Assembly (NCBI GenBank): GCA_965242805.1
Contig: CBDETD010000002.1
Coordinates: 5,808,888-5,872,887, forward strand
Direction: 5' to 3'
DNA from: JANQEU01 sp965242805
GTDB taxonomy: Bacteria; Bacteroidota; Bacteroidia; Cytophagales; Cyclobacteriaceae
Length of the DNA: 64,000 nt
In this document: positions 38,811 through 50,935 of the stretch, piece after piece
Position numbering within the stretch: the stretch's first letter is position 1
Layout: each line of letters begins with the position of its first letter
Program-made: the position numbers and the translations under genes
Notes under the pieces: generated by a model
Seen by the model: the letters and a program-made list of their open reading frames with translations, nothing else
Databases searched by the model: none
What the model was told of the DNA's origin: nothing

Positions 38811-41770
38811 TTTATGGACCAGGTCATTGGGGCCCTTGAAGTTGGCACATTATGGAATAGGGACCCTGGGATTGCAGGCCCCTGCTTTTCACCCTTAGTG
38901 GATGCATGCGTCCTCTGTTCAGGCTACTTCCTGTCGGTAGAGGAGGCGACGGCCAAGCATTGGACCTTGCGCTTGAGGGATTGAGAGTGCAGTCGCGCTT
39001 TAGGAATGCATGGCAGGATGTATGATCTAATTTGCATGGTCCTGAGACTGCGGAGCAGCAGGGCTTCCGGAATAATAGGAGCCTGAATTGCACCACGACC
39101 TTGTTTGGGCTTCTACAAACCTATCGTCGCCTTTAACATCCATATTACAAGATGCCCAAACTCTCTACTCGGCGAACCCTATATGTACTTCTGTCATGTT
39201 CCACGCCGACCCACCCAACCGCCCACCCAACAATCCCGAACAAAGAAACACACACCAAGCTAGATACTACTTCCAATACCATTTCAATTTTTCTTGTTCC
39301 CAGTCTCATTACTAGAAAACAACTTCGCCCTGTCAGCATGCCTACCACCGATTCATGCCGATCCTTCACGGCGAGCCCGGGAAGCACGTGGAAAGATGCC
39401 CTTCAGCTCAGATGGTTCAAAGCGTTCAGCGTTTAGAGTTTCAGGTGTTTAGTTTAGGATTTAGGGGTTTGAGTATTTATTGGGCTAAAACTGGACCGAT
39501 GTGGGCACCATGTATAGACTTAAGGACTCAAAGTAGTTGCTGCTTATATTCTCTTGGGCTCTACAGCTTTTCGGTTTCAGAGTTTCAAGGTTTCACCCTT
39601 CTATGTACTCCGATGTTGAGTGTTGTCCTCTTAGTGAGAACCCCCAGACCAACAGCAGCATTGGATGCTCCCCGATCGTTGGGATAAGCCCCTAACCATA
39701 GTGAACCGACAAGCTCCAAGCCTTTTTTATAGCTCTCGCATAGTGCCCTGTAGCTTCCATGTTCTTTTCCATTATCCTTATATAACCCTATATTACCCAA
39801 TAAAACCCTACATTAACCCAAGGCCCCATTCCCTCTAGTTGTAGTATAATACCTGAGGCCTGGTCAAACCCCTGTTCCCCGTTGAAGGGCTTGTTTTCCA
39901 AGACCCCCGCCCCACCGCAACTGCCTTCTATTATGGCCTACATACCCACAGTTAGCCATCCCCTAACTAAGGGTACTAGGAGGGTGTATATAGGAGGGAC
40001 CTTTGAGACACACACGCACACTGACAAAATCTCCCCCATTCAGGTGTAGAAATTCTCATCGGCGTCTCCGTGCTCCTCCTAATTGGTTCGGCTGCTCGCC
40101 TGCGAAGCCCATGGCGCAAAAAGTCTTCTATACTTCCGAAAAAGATACCCTACAGTCCCGTTATGATCCCCATTCTAAGGTTCCTCGGTTTGCCATCTTT
40201 TGGTAGAGCTCCTGTCGTCGTTTCATCATGACTGGTTACTGACATTCGTCAAGAACACTGTATATTTGGTACTCTCCCCAAGTAGGGGGACACCAGCATA
40301 AACGCTAAAATGTGATCGTCCTTGTTATAGGACCCCCCCAAGAAGGTACCCGTACCCCTAATTTCGGGAAACCCTAAACCCCGTATACCCCTATATAGCC
40401 CCTATATATGCCTTTAAACTCCTACATACCCCTTTTAAAAGGAACCCCTAATTTTGGGAAACCCTCATATTTAGAAGCACTCATCATGGAAGCCGGTCTG
40501 ACTCCCCAACTCTACGCCTGAGCCCCAAACCCTGAACCCTACACCCTAAACCCTGGGAGCATGGCTTTTGGAGAAAGGGTAGCAGGGGTTATATAGGGGT
40601 TATGGAAAATAGAATGGAAATTACTATTCAGGGTTTAGGATCAATGTTAGGTCCTACAAAACCTAAACCCCCAGTCTAGGCTGTTTGGGCGATTGCTCTC
40701 CGACCCACCGGCAGGACCGCTGGCTCGGGTTGTCCAGTTGTTTAGACTTTGGTTCGTTTAAACCCCCACCTGGGAATAGTCACAAGGGATAGAGATACTA
40801 ATTTTTGGGTCCTACTGTTCTTCCTGGTGGGGGGCCTAACACCAGGGTTAGGGTCTATAGGGCTCCTAAAGGATCTCTGCCCTAATCGCCATGAACACCT
40901 GCGTAACTCCAGGTTCGATTTTGATTTCCATGCTCATTTTTAAAGTCCTTCTCCACTATTTGAATTGCCCCTAAACTCCAGGCCCAACTCCCACGCTCAG
41001 GGGGTTCAGTAGTAATGTTGTACTTGGTTTAGTCTAGGGACCCTCTTTAATGTGTTTTCGCCGCCGCTTATTCAGGACATGGCCAATGTTTGGGTGACCC
41101 TGTTTAATGTGTGTTGTATTTGGGGCCCTAAAAATACGGACCGAATCCAGACCATCCCTTTTAAAGTAATCCCCCAGGCCTCCCGAGGCCCTCAGTACCG
41201 TGGGAGCCTTATTGAGGACGTCTAATTTCTATTGTTCGGAGGGCCCTATTGTTAGGGGGGGGGCCCTACTTTAAGCGGGGTGCAACATTAGGTTCCAGAT
41301 CGTGCTATATGTCACCACGGAACCTCCTCAAGCATTTGCGCCCCCAGAGCACTCGTAGCTGCAACATGGGTGGACTCCGGAATCAGTTCAGGATGCTATG
41401 ACTGATGTCATCAATATGGTGCGTAGAATTGCTTCTACTGTTAGCATTACTATTGCTTTATCCTTGTTATGCTGTTCAGCATATTAGTATTGTCATTCAA
41501 TCGTTCCTCTCGTCATGACTGCACCGCCACTCCGGTATCATTATTGCTGAGGGTGCTGCCCGGGAATAGACTTATGTTAACATTACGTATATTTCTGCTT
41601 CTTGCAGGGTTGCTCTTGCCATCCGATTTCTGCATCTGTGCTTTCGTCCCCGACAGGGACCTAGAAATAGTAGTTCTAAGTTAGCTTCCGGAAATACCCA
41701 ACGCCCACCTTCAAAAGCATCGCTGCTCTTTTTGTGGTTGACTGAACATTGCTGGCAGCATCGTAGTTTG
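38811..41770. other. Mostly unique sequence with scattered short repeats, no gene seen
   Basis: Contains family D copy (40285-40382), family E phrases (39755-39800 and 40603-40630), isolated telomeric units (39430, 40370 and 40530) and a degenerate (gtt/act)n stretch (41420-41480). No frame has convincing protein character. Confidence 0.5.
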
Positions 41771-41774
41771 AAAT

Positions 41775-41824
41775 TCCTAAACCCTAAACCCTAAACCCTT
41801 AACCCCTAACCCCTAAACCCTAAG
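41775..41824 (-). repeat. Telomeric tract
   Basis: CCCTAAA units, several with an extra C (acccctaac). Confidence 0.85.
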
Positions 41825-41847
41825 CCAAATCCGTTGTTCTGTGAGTT

Positions 41848-41965
41848 GGGGCGACCCCGGTATAGACCCCGATATACTATAGTCCTGATTATGGGGACCC
41901 CGATAAGGTACCCCTAATGTTGGGAAATCCTAAACCTAAAAACCTCTAAACCCTAAACCCTTTAT
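41848..41965 (+). repeat. Family D repeat, copy with cleanest ends
   Basis: ggggcgaccccggtatagac ... tatagtcctgattatggggaccccg ... ggtacccctaatgttggg, ending in CCTAAAC units. Sits directly after a telomeric tract. Confidence 0.7.
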
Positions 41966-42122
41966 ATCCCCTATATTACCCCTATATTACCTTCATATCC
42001 CCTTTATAACCCCTATATAACCCCTTTAAAGGATCAATTCAGACAGCTCGCGACATGCGAGCATTTCCCAAACTGGGTGCCCCTGATATACCCTGAAGAC
42101 ACGGATGTCGTCAAGGCTGTAT

Positions 42123-42221
42123 GAGCCATAGTCTAAACTCGTTTATGAGGTTATATGGGATTATATAGGGGAGTATTATAGAGGTTACTAAGGGGGATAC
42201 TAGGAGTTTAGACGATGCCTC
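42123..42221 (+). mobile_element. MITE family A, copy 5
   Basis: gagccatagtctaaactcg to ggagtttagacgatgcctc, with the interior gggattatataggggagtattata. Confidence 0.8.
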
Positions 42222-42498
42222 ATATAGAGGTTATATTGGGATTGCACAGGGATAAGGGAAAAGAAAATGCAAAACTACTATAATGGCTGGGGTTTAGGGT
42301 TAAGAGTCTCAGGCTTGACGTTTCAAGCAGCTCTTCTTGGATGTCTGTGGGATTTTTCAAGGTACCGGCTGAATTCAGGAGGATCCCTTTGGAAAGGGAC
42401 CTGCTTATTCAGGGGCTGGGCACTGGGACCCTTTGTTTTAAGCAAGAACGCCTCTTGAACGCAACCCGGAAAGTCAGGACAGATGTTCGCATGTAAGG

Positions 42499-42575
42499 TA
42501 TAGTCCTAACTCCTTAAAGGGGGTAATGTTGGGGTTATGTGGGGAGAATTATAGGGGTTACTAGGGGGTAAAGCT
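42499..42575 (+). mobile_element. MITE family A, partial copy 6
   Basis: Left arm tatagtcctaactcc and the interior are present; the right arm is missing. Confidence 0.55.
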
Positions 42576-43031
42576 GATGCAAGGTGAGTGTAATTAAAGT
42601 TGCTTAGGAATCTGGTGAGGGCAAATATGTTGCTGCCCGTTTGAGATCTTACGTTGATATCTTACCTCATGTGATTTTTGGAAGCCTTTGTGCTCTTTGC
42701 AGGTCCTCGGCCTTCCGGAACAAATGTTCACATCGCAAGGTCGAAGGTAGCCTCATGTTCTCTGACACTTTTTTTGCAACCCTTCAAATTTGGCACTGGG
42801 TGGATTGGAAACAACATCTGTGTTTTTCAAGTTCCTCTAGATCCAAAATAATTTTCATAGTCTCTCTTATGACCGGCTTGGACATCTGGGTTAGTTGTCG
42901 TCCAGGAAGGAGAAGCCTTGCATCGGAAGCTTTCTCCACGACTACCTGGGGGCGTGGAGGGACGGAGGGAATTGGGTGAATCCAGGAAGCTCCCTTAACA
43001 GGTTTGGGGTTTAGGGTTTTTTTTGGGGGAT

Positions 43032-43310
43032 AATGGAAAAGAAAATGGAAACGATTATACTGGGGTTATATAGGGTTCAGGTCTAGGGTTTAGGAAATGG
43101 AAAAGAGAATGGAAATTACTATACTGGGGTTATACAGGGTTCAGGTTCAGGATTTAGGGTTTTTTGTGGATAATGGACAAGAAAATGGAAATTACTATAC
43201 TGGGGTTATACAGGGTTCAGGTTTAGGGTTTAGGATTTTTTGGTGCTAATGGAAAAGAAAATGGAAACGACTATACTGGGGTTATATAGGGTTCAGGTTT
43301 AGGGTTTGAG
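43032..43310 (+). repeat. 76-bp tandem array, four units, telomeric repeat in each unit
   Basis: Units start at 43032, 43096, 43172 and 43248 (spacing 64, 76, 76). Each reads aatggaaaagaaaatggaaa, then an A/C variable triplet, then ctatactggggttataTAGG, then a TTTAGGG-like end. The single unit (family E) is dispersed elsewhere (37605, 39760 reversed, 45775 reversed, 50107, 57218, 57314, 62385). Confidence 0.85.
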
Positions 43311-43311
43311 G

Positions 43312-43372
43312 GTTTCCTATATAATCCCCTACTATAACCCCCTATAAAGAGTTTAGACTACAACTTACCATG
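43312..43372 (-). mobile_element. MITE family A, partial copy 7 (reverse)
   Basis: Only the arm gagtttagactacaac and the interior tatataatcccctactataac remain. Confidence 0.5.
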
Positions 43373-43510
43373 TGCCTGCCAATTTGGGACAATTAAGATC
43401 TACTGAGCTGGCACATTTGTCAGCTTTTAACGATTCACGTCTAGGGACAAACTCCTGCAAAGCCATATAACAACCCCAGCAACCTACCTACTAATTGCCA
43501 TGGCCCTCCC

Positions 43511-43540
43511 CCCTAAACCCTAAACCCTAAACCCTAAACC
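43511..43540 (-). repeat. Telomeric tract
   Basis: Four perfect CCCTAAA units. Confidence 0.9.
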
Positions 43541-46071
43541 GCTCATAATGCAAGACAGAGGTTGAGGCTGAATATGTGAGGGTTACTGGCATCCTAAAGG
43601 GCTTGGCAGTCTCTGTGGGTCTAGGGTTTAGGGTCTGTGTACCTGTGTTAAATGGTAGTTTCCATAAATGGAGGGACCCAGATAGACCCCAATAAGTTAT
43701 TGCCGTTATCATGAGGACCCCAAAGAAAGGATCTCTACCGTTTGGCAAAACCCTCCCGACTACTCATGATTTAGGTTCGGATCCCTTGAGGGAAAGTGCT
43801 GTTCTGGGTGAGGTGACCGCGGTATCTTAGATTGGTGCAACCTCTACCTCCAGTTATGCTAAGGCGTGTGCCCAGGTTCATTATATGTGCAGCTATCTGA
43901 AGTCTGACGGTTTCAGCCACAATCCTTCAGATGCAAAAGCCTGCATGAAACCCAAAGCTGTATCTGGAGTCGCAGACAAGCTTTTCACTCAAGATGATGC
44001 CTGGCATTCTTTTGAGCCTCCACCACCCTTTCGCCCAAAGCACACTTCAGTTTCCATTTCATTTTCCACGTTCTTTTCCATGTGATATTCCGTCATTGGG
44101 GGCACTATCACTATAACCTTCACAACCCCTACACAAACCTATAACGGCCCATACACGCTACGCCTTGCCGCATCCCACACCCACCTTCCCAGCCGTGCCG
44201 TGACCAGACGCTGTGCGCAGTGACGGCCTGTTGGTGCTTGCAGCGCGTTGGTTGGATGCATTCGGAGGGTTCCAAAAACTCGAGTCCACGCTGTATACCC
44301 CAAGATAATACAGTAACCCTCCATATGGGACCCCCAAGAAACCCTAAACCCTAAGTCTTTGAGAGCCCGAATTTGCCTTCAGATGGGGAATCTTCTCTTG
44401 TTCAGCCCCTGCAAGACCCGTGTCAACGCCGTAAACGCGATAGTTTCCCGTTTTGCAGACCACGTAGGGCTGACTAACCCGGGCTTAGCTGGAAGAGGGG
44501 AAGACTCTCGATAGCAGAGATAGCAATAACAAAAGATGCCAAAACAAACTAATCATCAGTCATAAGTATAACAAACTAATCATAGGCCTTAAACCTACAA
44601 TACTAATAGGCTGCTGTATTTCCCTTTGGATTCTTCGGCCTGGAGTGTTTTGAGGGCAAGGGTTTCAGGACTCAGGGTTTGGGTGGGTTTGGGGTTTAAG
44701 GTTTAGGGCTAAGGGTTTAAGGTTCAGGGCTTAGGGTTTCGGGATAACTTTGTCATTGCACCAGGTGTCTTGCTTTCACTTGTTGGCGCGGGAACTGGAA
44801 CTCAAGGAAGACTCTGAGCCCAAACGACTAAAAGCAGTGGGTCTTGCTACAGAACATCGTCTGGCAGTAGACGCAGACCCATTTTTCTTACCATTATTGT
44901 TTTTTTGCTATTATTGCTCGTGTTAATACTATTGCTGTTATTACTGTTTTCTGTCAGTACCATTACGCAGTCTCCTTTACTTATGTCTTTTGCTTTTCAG
45001 TTTTGGCCCCAATGGCTTCATGCGCTTGATGAGGTTTGAGCAAAAAGTCCTTACAGAATGGGCCGGGAGTCAAAACAGGGGTTCCTCCCAAACATTTCCC
45101 AACATGATAGGAATCCTTGCTCAACAAATCCTAGGCCCAGGGGTTTGGGGTTTAGGCTTGAGGGTGACAAGGCGTAGACTTAACCTCCAAAAAAGCCCAG
45201 ACTCACCATCCTGTTTTGTTTTGCAGAAATGTTGTGGGTAGACATGCTTTATGAGTAGATAAGCTGCGTGATAGAGGTAGAGCATCAACCTGGTGAGCGC
45301 AGAACTTTTCAATTTTTGAATCCTTAAACTTGAAACCCGAATTTTGAGTCAGAATCAACCTTAAACCTTGCAAAAACAAGAAGCTTGCAAGAGAAAGTAG
45401 TAGCAAAGTATAACGGCCTGTCAGAGAAAACGATTCTCAGCAGTATGTAATGCGAAAGGGCTCAGCAGTATGTAATGCGAAAGGGCTTCCCCCTAAACGG
45501 TATACATACAGTATGGGAACACGCTCCAATGACGCCTTCACCACCTCGTGCTCCGCACTCCAGAAGAATTCAATGCCCGCTTTTTCACACGCATTTTCTG
45601 GGACCTCTACAAGTGAATTGAAATTGACCGCGTGACGTTCAACTTTCCAAGCGCATGCAAAACAGTTGTAGCAGCCCCCCTGGATTCTTGATGTGAATGA
45701 GTAAGAGAAAGAAGACCTACAAGCTCTGTGAAGTCACGGTATGCCCAAACCTCTAAATAGTAGATTCCATTTTATGTTCCATTATCCCAATATAACCCAA
45801 TATAAACCCCTAATATGAGTGACAACACTGAAGCTGGACGCAGATTCTTCGATGAAAGCATCCCGCTCAGTACCGCCCGAGCTGCTAAGGCTGGCCACAT
45901 CTTCCTGCAACTTGGTACTAGGGTTTAGGGCTGGGGTTTAGGGTGGTGGTAATTGAGCCGCGGGCTGTAATGGAGGCCTTCTTTGGCATATTTGCCAAGG
46001 TATGTATTATAGAGGCCGAAATAAGGGCCTATATTCTGGTCTGGTCTCAGATATTGGTAGTGTTTTAAGAC
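43541..46071. other. Mostly unique sequence, no gene seen
   Basis: Short telomere-like degenerate tract at 44690-44740, a (att/gtt)n stretch at 44881-44960, a family D copy at 43675-43755 and a 20-base direct duplication (cagcagtatgtaatgcgaaa at 45438 and 45462). No convincing gene. Confidence 0.5.
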
Positions 46072-46108
46072 CCCCTAAGCCCTAAACCCCTAAACCCCTA
46101 AACCCCTA
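46072..46108 (-). repeat. Telomeric tract
   Basis: CCCCTAAA variant units (8-mer spacing). Confidence 0.85.
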
Positions 46109-46209
46109 TTGAAGGGTTCTTGCAAGAAGGTGCATGGGGCTAAGGTTGGTTGCCGCCCTTGTTTCGCATGCTCTGCAGGGGGTCCTAGGGATCCATGCGG
46201 TTTAGATTG

Positions 46210-46320
46210 GGTTTAGGGTTTATAGGGTTTTATAGGGTTTTTATAGGGTTTATAGGGTTTTATAGGGTTTAGGGTTTAGGGTTCAGGGGTTTACTGGTTT
46301 AGGGCTTAGGGGTTTAGGGT
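46210..46320 (+). repeat. Telomere-variant array with TTTATAGGG units
   Basis: Units alternate GGGTTTATA, GGGTTTTATA and GGGTTTTTATA before returning to TTTAGGG; 46260-46290 is a clean run of TTTAGGG. The orientation is opposite to 46072-46108. Confidence 0.88.
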
Positions 46321-46502
46321 GCTGCGAGGGAAGAGGACGGCAGGGGCAGTACGTAGTTTTTCTGCTCCTATACCCTAAACCTTAACCCGAGATCCCTAGA
46401 CCCTAAATCGAGGATGAAGAGTTATGAGCAGCCGCGAGCGATGACAGCTCAGGTACCAGCACTTCAGCCTCGCAGGTATCTTGAGCTGCAGTCAGCCCAA
46501 CT

Positions 46503-46590
46503 GAACTATAGTCTAAACTCCTTCAAGGGGGTTATATAGGGGACTACTATAGGGATTAGTAAGGGGATACTAGGAGTTTAGACAGTAGCC
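46503..46590 (+). mobile_element. MITE family A, copy 8 (short interior)
   Basis: gaactatagtctaaactcc ... ggagtttagacagtagccc; about 88 bp. Confidence 0.75.
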
Positions 46591-46974
46591 CTACTCGCGC
46601 CCTGCTTGTGAGCGTGACTTTTTTGCCTTGCCGGTTTTTTAGAGCACAGTTTACGCAGTTTAGCTGTCAATTCTTTTTGTCCCATAGCTTAGGGTTTAGG
46701 GTTCTTAAAGGTTGTGAAATCAAATGGTCTGGGTCTGGGTCCCTCTCAGGTGGATCCTGCTGCTAGTCTCCCCTGAGCGCCAAACCCCAACTGTTAAAAC
46801 GCTTAGCCCTCAGAGTTCACTGGGCCTTCTCAGGAGGGGTCTCACTCGTTGTTGGTAGAAATGGAGGAATGGATCCCTTTAGTAGCTCCTTAATATGGTA
46901 ATGTCCAATTTCCGTTCCTTAAACCCCATAAATCCTATACCAGGTTCCCTCTTCTTGCCATTCCTCATCGTGCA

Positions 46975-47059
46975 TGCTAAAAATCCTGTATGACCCTTAG
47001 TACTCTAAACCTTCAGAATTATGGTACTATACTATAGTAAGGTCATGCAGGATTTCTAG
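46975..47059. repeat. Inverted-repeat element (family C, copy 2)
   Basis: Arms gctaaaaatcctgtatgacc and ggtcatgcaggatttctag, loop about 39 bases. See 30875-30964. Confidence 0.6.
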
Positions 47060-47198
47060 TATCAACTGTATTTCCCTCTGACAGCTGGCAAGTTTGACTT
47101 TGGTGTTCTCGCCCCGCTCCAGGCAATTCCCTCGAGATGGCTTCCAGCAGGAGTATCATTGTAAATGCACCTGGGCACGCATAGACTTGTTTTTTACT

Positions 47199-47305
47199 GG
47201 GTTGCTGTTAAGGAACTTAAATTACGTTACAATAATGGGTATATATCGAAAATAATAGGGTTCCCCCAATATAGTAACTTAAATTAAGTTCCTTAACAGC
47301 CCAGT
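47199..47305. mobile_element. MITE family B, copy 1
   Basis: Arms (gggttgctgttaaggaactt and aagttccttaacagccca) with an A/T-rich interior containing gggtatatatcgaaaataat. About 107 bp. Confidence 0.75.
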
Positions 47306-48143
47306 TTACAAACTAGCATGGGAGCTCAAATGGCTACTGAGTGCATGTAACGACTACGGGGCCCAGGTAGTGACCACATAGGTTAGGTTTAGGGTTTAGG
47401 GTTCTGCGTGGACTGTTTTTGGGTAGATTTAGAAGTGTGAACATGCTTCAACATTATTCAAAACCCTTTCCCTGCAGTTGGCTTTATCCCTGGACCCTAA
47501 ACCCAAAAAAATCTCCAAACCCTAAGCCCTAAACCCTAAACCCCTAGAGACTAAACCTAAAGGAATCTCTCAAAGGACCTTATAGTCATTCCGTTAGAAT
47601 TACTGGACATTCCTGGAGTGCCCGGTAAAGCCCCTTGCTTTGAGCACCCCGCATTCCCTTTATCCTGACATGTAAATAAAAAAGGTTAGCATGTATTTCG
47701 GCCAGCTACCAGACAGGCCCAGAACGTCGAAAGTAGACGCCTACCTATGGCCAAGAAAAGCCAGGCTCCGGGGCTTCAGGCGGTCAAAGCTTTTTGCACA
47801 AAACTTCAATCTGCATGGATTTCTGCATGCTCCCCATTCAGGTCCCGAAGCAGTCCCAAGGCCCTAAACCTTAAACCCCACTTGGATGTTCATGGAACTT
47901 AGTAACTACTTATACCTGTGCCTTCAACCCTACTTACAATCCCCCTAAATGGGCTTATAGGGGTTACCCCAATCAAAGGTAGGGTTAGAATGTATAATCC
48001 CAGTTACCCTAAACCCTAAACCCTAAACCCTAAAAACAATCCGTAAGACCCATGGGCTTTTATCATCCCAAGGCGTTTGTCATGTCCCTTCTCTCCGTGG
48101 TTTGTGTCTGCGTGCCTGCTGGCTGCACCCAAAGCATCCACCT
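47306..48143. other. Repeat-poor DNA with two telomeric tracts, no gene seen
   Basis: Telomeric units at 47384-47401, 47515-47546 and 48007-48034. No convincing frame. Confidence 0.5.
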
Positions 48144-48240
48144 GAGCTATAGTCTAAACTCCTTCAAGGGGGCTTTATAGGGCAGTATTCAGTATTATAG
48201 TGGTTATGCAGAGGGATACTAAGAGTTTAGACTATAGCTC
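48144..48240 (+). mobile_element. MITE family A, copy 9
   Basis: Clean 19-bp arms gagctatagtctaaactcc / gagtttagactatagctc (one base off in the right). 97 bp, short interior deletion. Confidence 0.88.
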
Positions 48241-48474
48241 ACATGGTTCTGCGGTTTCTTCTGCTCACTGTAACCCTGCATACGAAAACTTGAACCATTC
48301 CACCCAGACCTGCGCTTAGGTCCAGAGTCTAGAATGTTAGAAGACGTATAGATCGTCAGCCAAACAGCCCCCAGAATACGAGGCCACCTTACATCTGCCA
48401 AAAGCTACTCCCAATTCTGGGGGTCGATAAGTCCTCCACAGGCAACCCACAAGAATGAATGCAAGGACTCATTT

Positions 48475-48576
48475 GAGCTGTAGTCTGAACTCCTTAAAGG
48501 GGGGTTATATAGGGGATTATATGAGGGAGTATTATAGGGGTTATTAAGGGGGATACTAGGAGTTTTGACTATAGCT
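48475..48576 (+). mobile_element. MITE family A, copy 10, with possible attt target duplication
   Basis: 102 bp; the flanks are attt on both sides (attt|gagctgtag ... ctatagctc|attt), the best candidate duplication in the family. Confidence 0.88.
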
Positions 48577-50521
48577 CATTTAGGATTTAGGGTTTAGGGT
48601 TACAGGGCCCTTCACGGCCAAAGCAACTTGAAGAAGTGAGATTGGTCCACCTGCTGGTGGGTGCACATGGTTGGAAGAAAAGAAACCTTCATCCTCAAAC
48701 GTAGGGAATTGTGCCACACCTTGGATCCTGATTATAAAACTCCAATGCGTGACTTGTTGCGGGTTCCCATGCCCAAAGGCTCAACAACCTTTGGGAGCAG
48801 ATGGGTTGGGTTCACGTTTTTGATGGTCTTACAGGTATATACTCTTGGGTACTTCGGCCCTTCGGGTAACAGTCTGTAGGAGTGGCTGGCTGGTATTCGA
48901 GAAGGTTTCGAATGCAAAGTTCCGCTGATGTTTTGGTGCTGTTCCTTGCGGGGGTCCTGGGGTTCCTGCGGCTTCGGGACGACCCTCAATTAGGGCCTAA
49001 GTACCCATTATTAGGGACCATATATCCCCAATGAAGGGTACAAGGAGGGTCCTGGTATACACAGAACTACCATGGAATTACTACGGCCCAGCATGTCGTT
49101 CACCCGAGCTGTGACAGTGCACAGCCTGGGCTGTAGGTTGTACATGCAATTTAGGGTCTAGGGTTTAGGGTAAAACCCAAACTTATGACAGAAACATGCA
49201 ACAAATTCCTTCAGCATGGCTCTTGTTTATGACGATGCGGGGGGCATGAACTTCTCAACTTGTATGTGACATGAAAGCCCGATAGAAGAAGCACCCAGGG
49301 GACTGTGAGGAGTTAGGCGGCGACAATGTCTCAAGGGGGCCTTGAATACCCAACACATTCTTGCAAAGATTCCCACATCCTCATATAGCGGTAATGTGGG
49401 GGTTATATAGGGAGAATGGAAAACGAAATAGACACTACTATTGTTAAATTCCCCCTAGCCAACCCAAGACTCCAAGATATTCTTTGCACTTTGAGACATG
49501 GCCAGGTTTGACAAGATCGCAGATTGCGTGCAGAAGCGCCAGACAGCGTGTGGCGACGTGTGCGACAACTTCGGTATTGATGAGGACGAAAGCACTTGAC
49601 TGTTTAGAAGCTCACGCAGTATGGCCGTCTAGCACGGCAACGTCGTGCAGTTTCTTAGCATCAAGATTCTGTATGGGCACCTGTTGTCGCAGAGCTGTGG
49701 GTCCTCAAAGTGAACTTGACCGTGAACTTTTGAGGCTTGAGGTTGTGGATGTCATGGAGATCTGGAATTGGACCATGCGATTTGTCACATAGCCAAGTGT
49801 TGATTCACACTCTCATTGCTGGAGTCGGATGTTCATCGCCGTTTTATGGTTGATGGTAAGCAAGAGGGAAGTATCTTGCAGCTAGATTATACCGCGTTTG
49901 GACATCAGCAGTTGTACAGAAAAGTCAATTATACCTTATAACCCCCATAAAGCCCCTGTAGTTAGAGTAGTTTGCAATTTTATCTCTCCATTATTCCAAC
50001 ATAACCTCAATATTACCCCAATGGGATCCCATGGGTACAAAGAAGTAAGAGATAGGATGGCGCTTCGCTAAGCTTGCTGTATATACCCGAATCATGAAGG
50101 ATCAAATGGAAAGAAAATGGAGAGTGAAATGGAAACCCTAGGTCCCATGTAAAGGGGGTTGTAGGGATATATAGGGGTATCCCCCCAATAATGCAGAATC
50201 AGATGGACAAGAAAATGGAAAATGGGAAGGAAACTGATATAGAGAGAGAGAGAGAGAGGGCGATATACGGATTCTATGCATCCCAGACAGTGCGTCACCA
50301 TTGCTCAACTCGGCGCGTCATTTTTGGCAAGATATTAGCCCCAAATTGACCCAAACAGCCGCAACCTTCTCCGCAGTATTCAGACCATGGGCACAGGAGC
50401 GTGACTGCAAAGGTTAGGTACTCTTGCAGAGTAGCCTTATAAACCTAAACCCTAGAGCCCTAAACCCAGCTTGCGACATGTATCCAAGCCTGTGAGGTTG
50501 AATGCCTCCTTGCGTACCTGA
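48577..50521. other. Mostly unique sequence, one possible decayed gene, no intact gene
   Basis: Telomeric tracts at 48583-48602 and 49148-49170. 49498-49599 reads MARFDKIADCVQKRQTACGD then VCDNFGIDEDEST before a stop, with gene-like composition; further pieces in the same frame (49636-49707, ...VVQFLSIKILYGHLLSQSCGSS) are broken by stops. This is a possible pseudogene fragment, not a confirmed gene. Confidence 0.4.
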
Positions 50522-50640
50522 CCTGGGTTGTTGTTAGTGAACTTCGTTTGAGTCAGTCTATTGGGGAAACCAATGGAAACCATATCAATTGCTATACATA
50601 CCCTTTATGGTGACTTAATTTACCTTCTTTAGCACCCAGT
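50522..50640. mobile_element. MITE family B, diverged copy
   Basis: Arms resemble gggttgctgttaaggaactt and its complement with several changes (ggttgttgttagtgaacttc ... cacccagt); interior A/T-rich. Confidence 0.4.
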
Positions 50641-50834
50641 ACTCTTTGTTCATCTTGACTACCTCTACCGCCCTGAAGCCCGTCTCCCGCAAGACCCCCA
50701 ATGCTTGCGGTCTTCTTCAGAGCTCTCTAGTAACTAGTAGACCCCCCATATGATCCTAGTTTTCCAATCCAATTTCTATATTCCTGTGCATTTGATTTTC
50801 CACTGTTGCGATAATATCCTTGTAAACCCTATAT

Positions 50835-50935
50835 GAGCTATGGTCTAAACTCCTAGTATCCCCCCTTGATAACCCCATAGTCGTCCCTAAATTATCCCCT
50901 ATAAAACCCCCTTTAAGGAGTTTAGACAGTAGCTC
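50835..50935 (-). mobile_element. MITE family A, copy 11 (reverse)
   Basis: 101 bp in reverse orientation: gagctatggtctaaactcc with a reversed interior (ccccttgataacccc ... aaccccctttaagg). Flanks atat on both sides, possible duplication. Confidence 0.85.
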
